DNA of 5,523 nt, from assembly GCA_029932545.1 (NCBI GenBank), contig JAOZPW010000227.1:1-5523 (forward strand), read 5' to 3'. Origin of the DNA: Thermoanaerobaculales bacterium (GTDB taxonomy: Bacteria; Acidobacteriota; Thermoanaerobaculia; Thermoanaerobaculales; Sulfomarinibacteraceae). Shown one piece after another: positions 5,024 through 5,523 of the stretch; position 1 is the first letter of the stretch, and every line of letters starts with the position of its first letter. The translations under genes and the position numbers were made by a program. The notes under the pieces are model-generated. The model ran no database searches, was not told the origin of the DNA, and saw nothing but the letters and a program-made list of their open reading frames with translations.

Positions 5024-5523
5024 ATGACGGACGGATTTGAAAAAGCTCGTGAACAGCGTAATTGGCTGGAGAAATTGGGAGAGAAAATTCCGGGCTTTCG
5101 AGGGTACCTCGATCGGGAGCTCAGGCGTGAGGTCGACAAGATGCAGCGCGACTTCCTCGCTTCCGAGGTTGATCGAGCCCGACAGGAGCTTCAGAGCGCG
5201 ATTCGGAAATGGTCTCGGAAAGGTGCGCTGGACCACCTCGACATTGCCTCAACGATCGAGAAACTACTGGATCGCCTGGCAAATCGAATCCGCCACGCAG
5301 ATTATGGATCGTCGGGCTTCTTTGACGCCGTCAAGATCGGAGAGACGGAACTCGACGAGCTGTATCGTTTTGACCTCGAACTGTCCACCACCATAGAGAC
5401 ACTCGCGGAGCAAATCGACGCTCTCCCGGAGCTGCCTGACGAGGCTTCGCTGTTTGCCCTGCTGGACGGTGTGGAAAAGGCCGATCGGTTTTTCGACGAA
5501 CGCGCCACCAAGATTGAAGACAT
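5024..5523 (+). CDS. Conserved hypothetical protein, partial (C-terminus beyond window)
   Basis: The first 166 residues are visible and the frame is open to the window edge. ATG 5024 follows AAAGGGG (5011-5017) with six bases between, a good ribosome binding site. The protein is cytoplasmic-looking, highly charged and probably mostly helical. Its opening motif, NWLEKLGEKIPGFRGYLDRE (residues 13-32), followed by RREVDKMQRDFLA, is characteristic of a conserved bacterial family. Later landmarks are LLDRLANRIRHADYG and FFDAVKIGETELDELYRFD. From memory, relatives are often encoded beside SPFH/band-7-domain proteins in Acidobacteriota and Myxococcota; that is unverified and the next gene is outside the window. 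The biochemical function is unknown. Confidence 0.8.
   Translation, partial: MTDGFEKAREQRNWLEKLGEKIPGFRGYLDRELRREVDKMQRDFLASEVDRARQELQSAIRKWSRKGALDHLDIASTIEKLLDRLANRIRHADYGSSGFFDAVKIGETELDELYRFDLELSTTIETLAEQIDALPELPDEASLFALLDGVEKADRFFDERATKIED

Overview
The window is ordinary bacterial chromosome, moderately GC-rich by eye, with single genes rather than a long operon. I see no phage, transposase, rRNA, tRNA or CRISPR signal. The taxon cannot be fixed from this sequence. A stand-alone lysine-ketoglutarate-reductase-type enzyme, a conserved hypothetical protein of a type I recall from Acidobacteriota and deltaproteobacterial genomes, and abundant 7-bp tandem repeats between genes make an acidobacterium-like organism a reasonable but unproven guess.

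Layout, left to right. A probable promoter (57-86) precedes a saccharopine-forming lysine-ketoglutarate reductase domain protein (118-1434, +). A 319-bp gap follows, in which two inverted arrays of a GAAACTG heptamer flank a hairpin-bearing core. Next is a secreted lipoprotein of the alpha/beta-hydrolase fold (1754-2473, +), convergent with a Xaa-Pro aminopeptidase, pepP (2586-3893, -). pepP is divergent from an ArsR/SmtB-family metal-sensing repressor (4016-4387, +). The repressor is convergent with an easily missed 55-residue basic single-span membrane protein (4598-4765, -). The window ends inside a conserved hypothetical protein (5024-5523, +, cut off).

The genes do not form an obvious single pathway. 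The best functional link is the 122-bp divergent control region shared by the metal-dependent aminopeptidase and the metal-sensing repressor, where autoregulation or shared regulation is plausible. The reductase would act in lysine breakdown through saccharopine, but no saccharopine dehydrogenase partner lies in the window.

The most unusual feature is non-coding. All five complete genes are followed, at or within about 30 bp of the stop codon, by short tandem arrays with a 7-bp period. Four motif families occur: GAAACTG, YNTTAGC, AGCTGAT and CCCCTAA. In three genes the stop codon itself lies in or overlaps the first repeat unit, and the TAGC-type arrays read in the same sense relative to the gene they follow. 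Facing arrays form inverted repeats between convergent genes. This systematic association of heptamer arrays with gene 3' ends is the observation most worth following.
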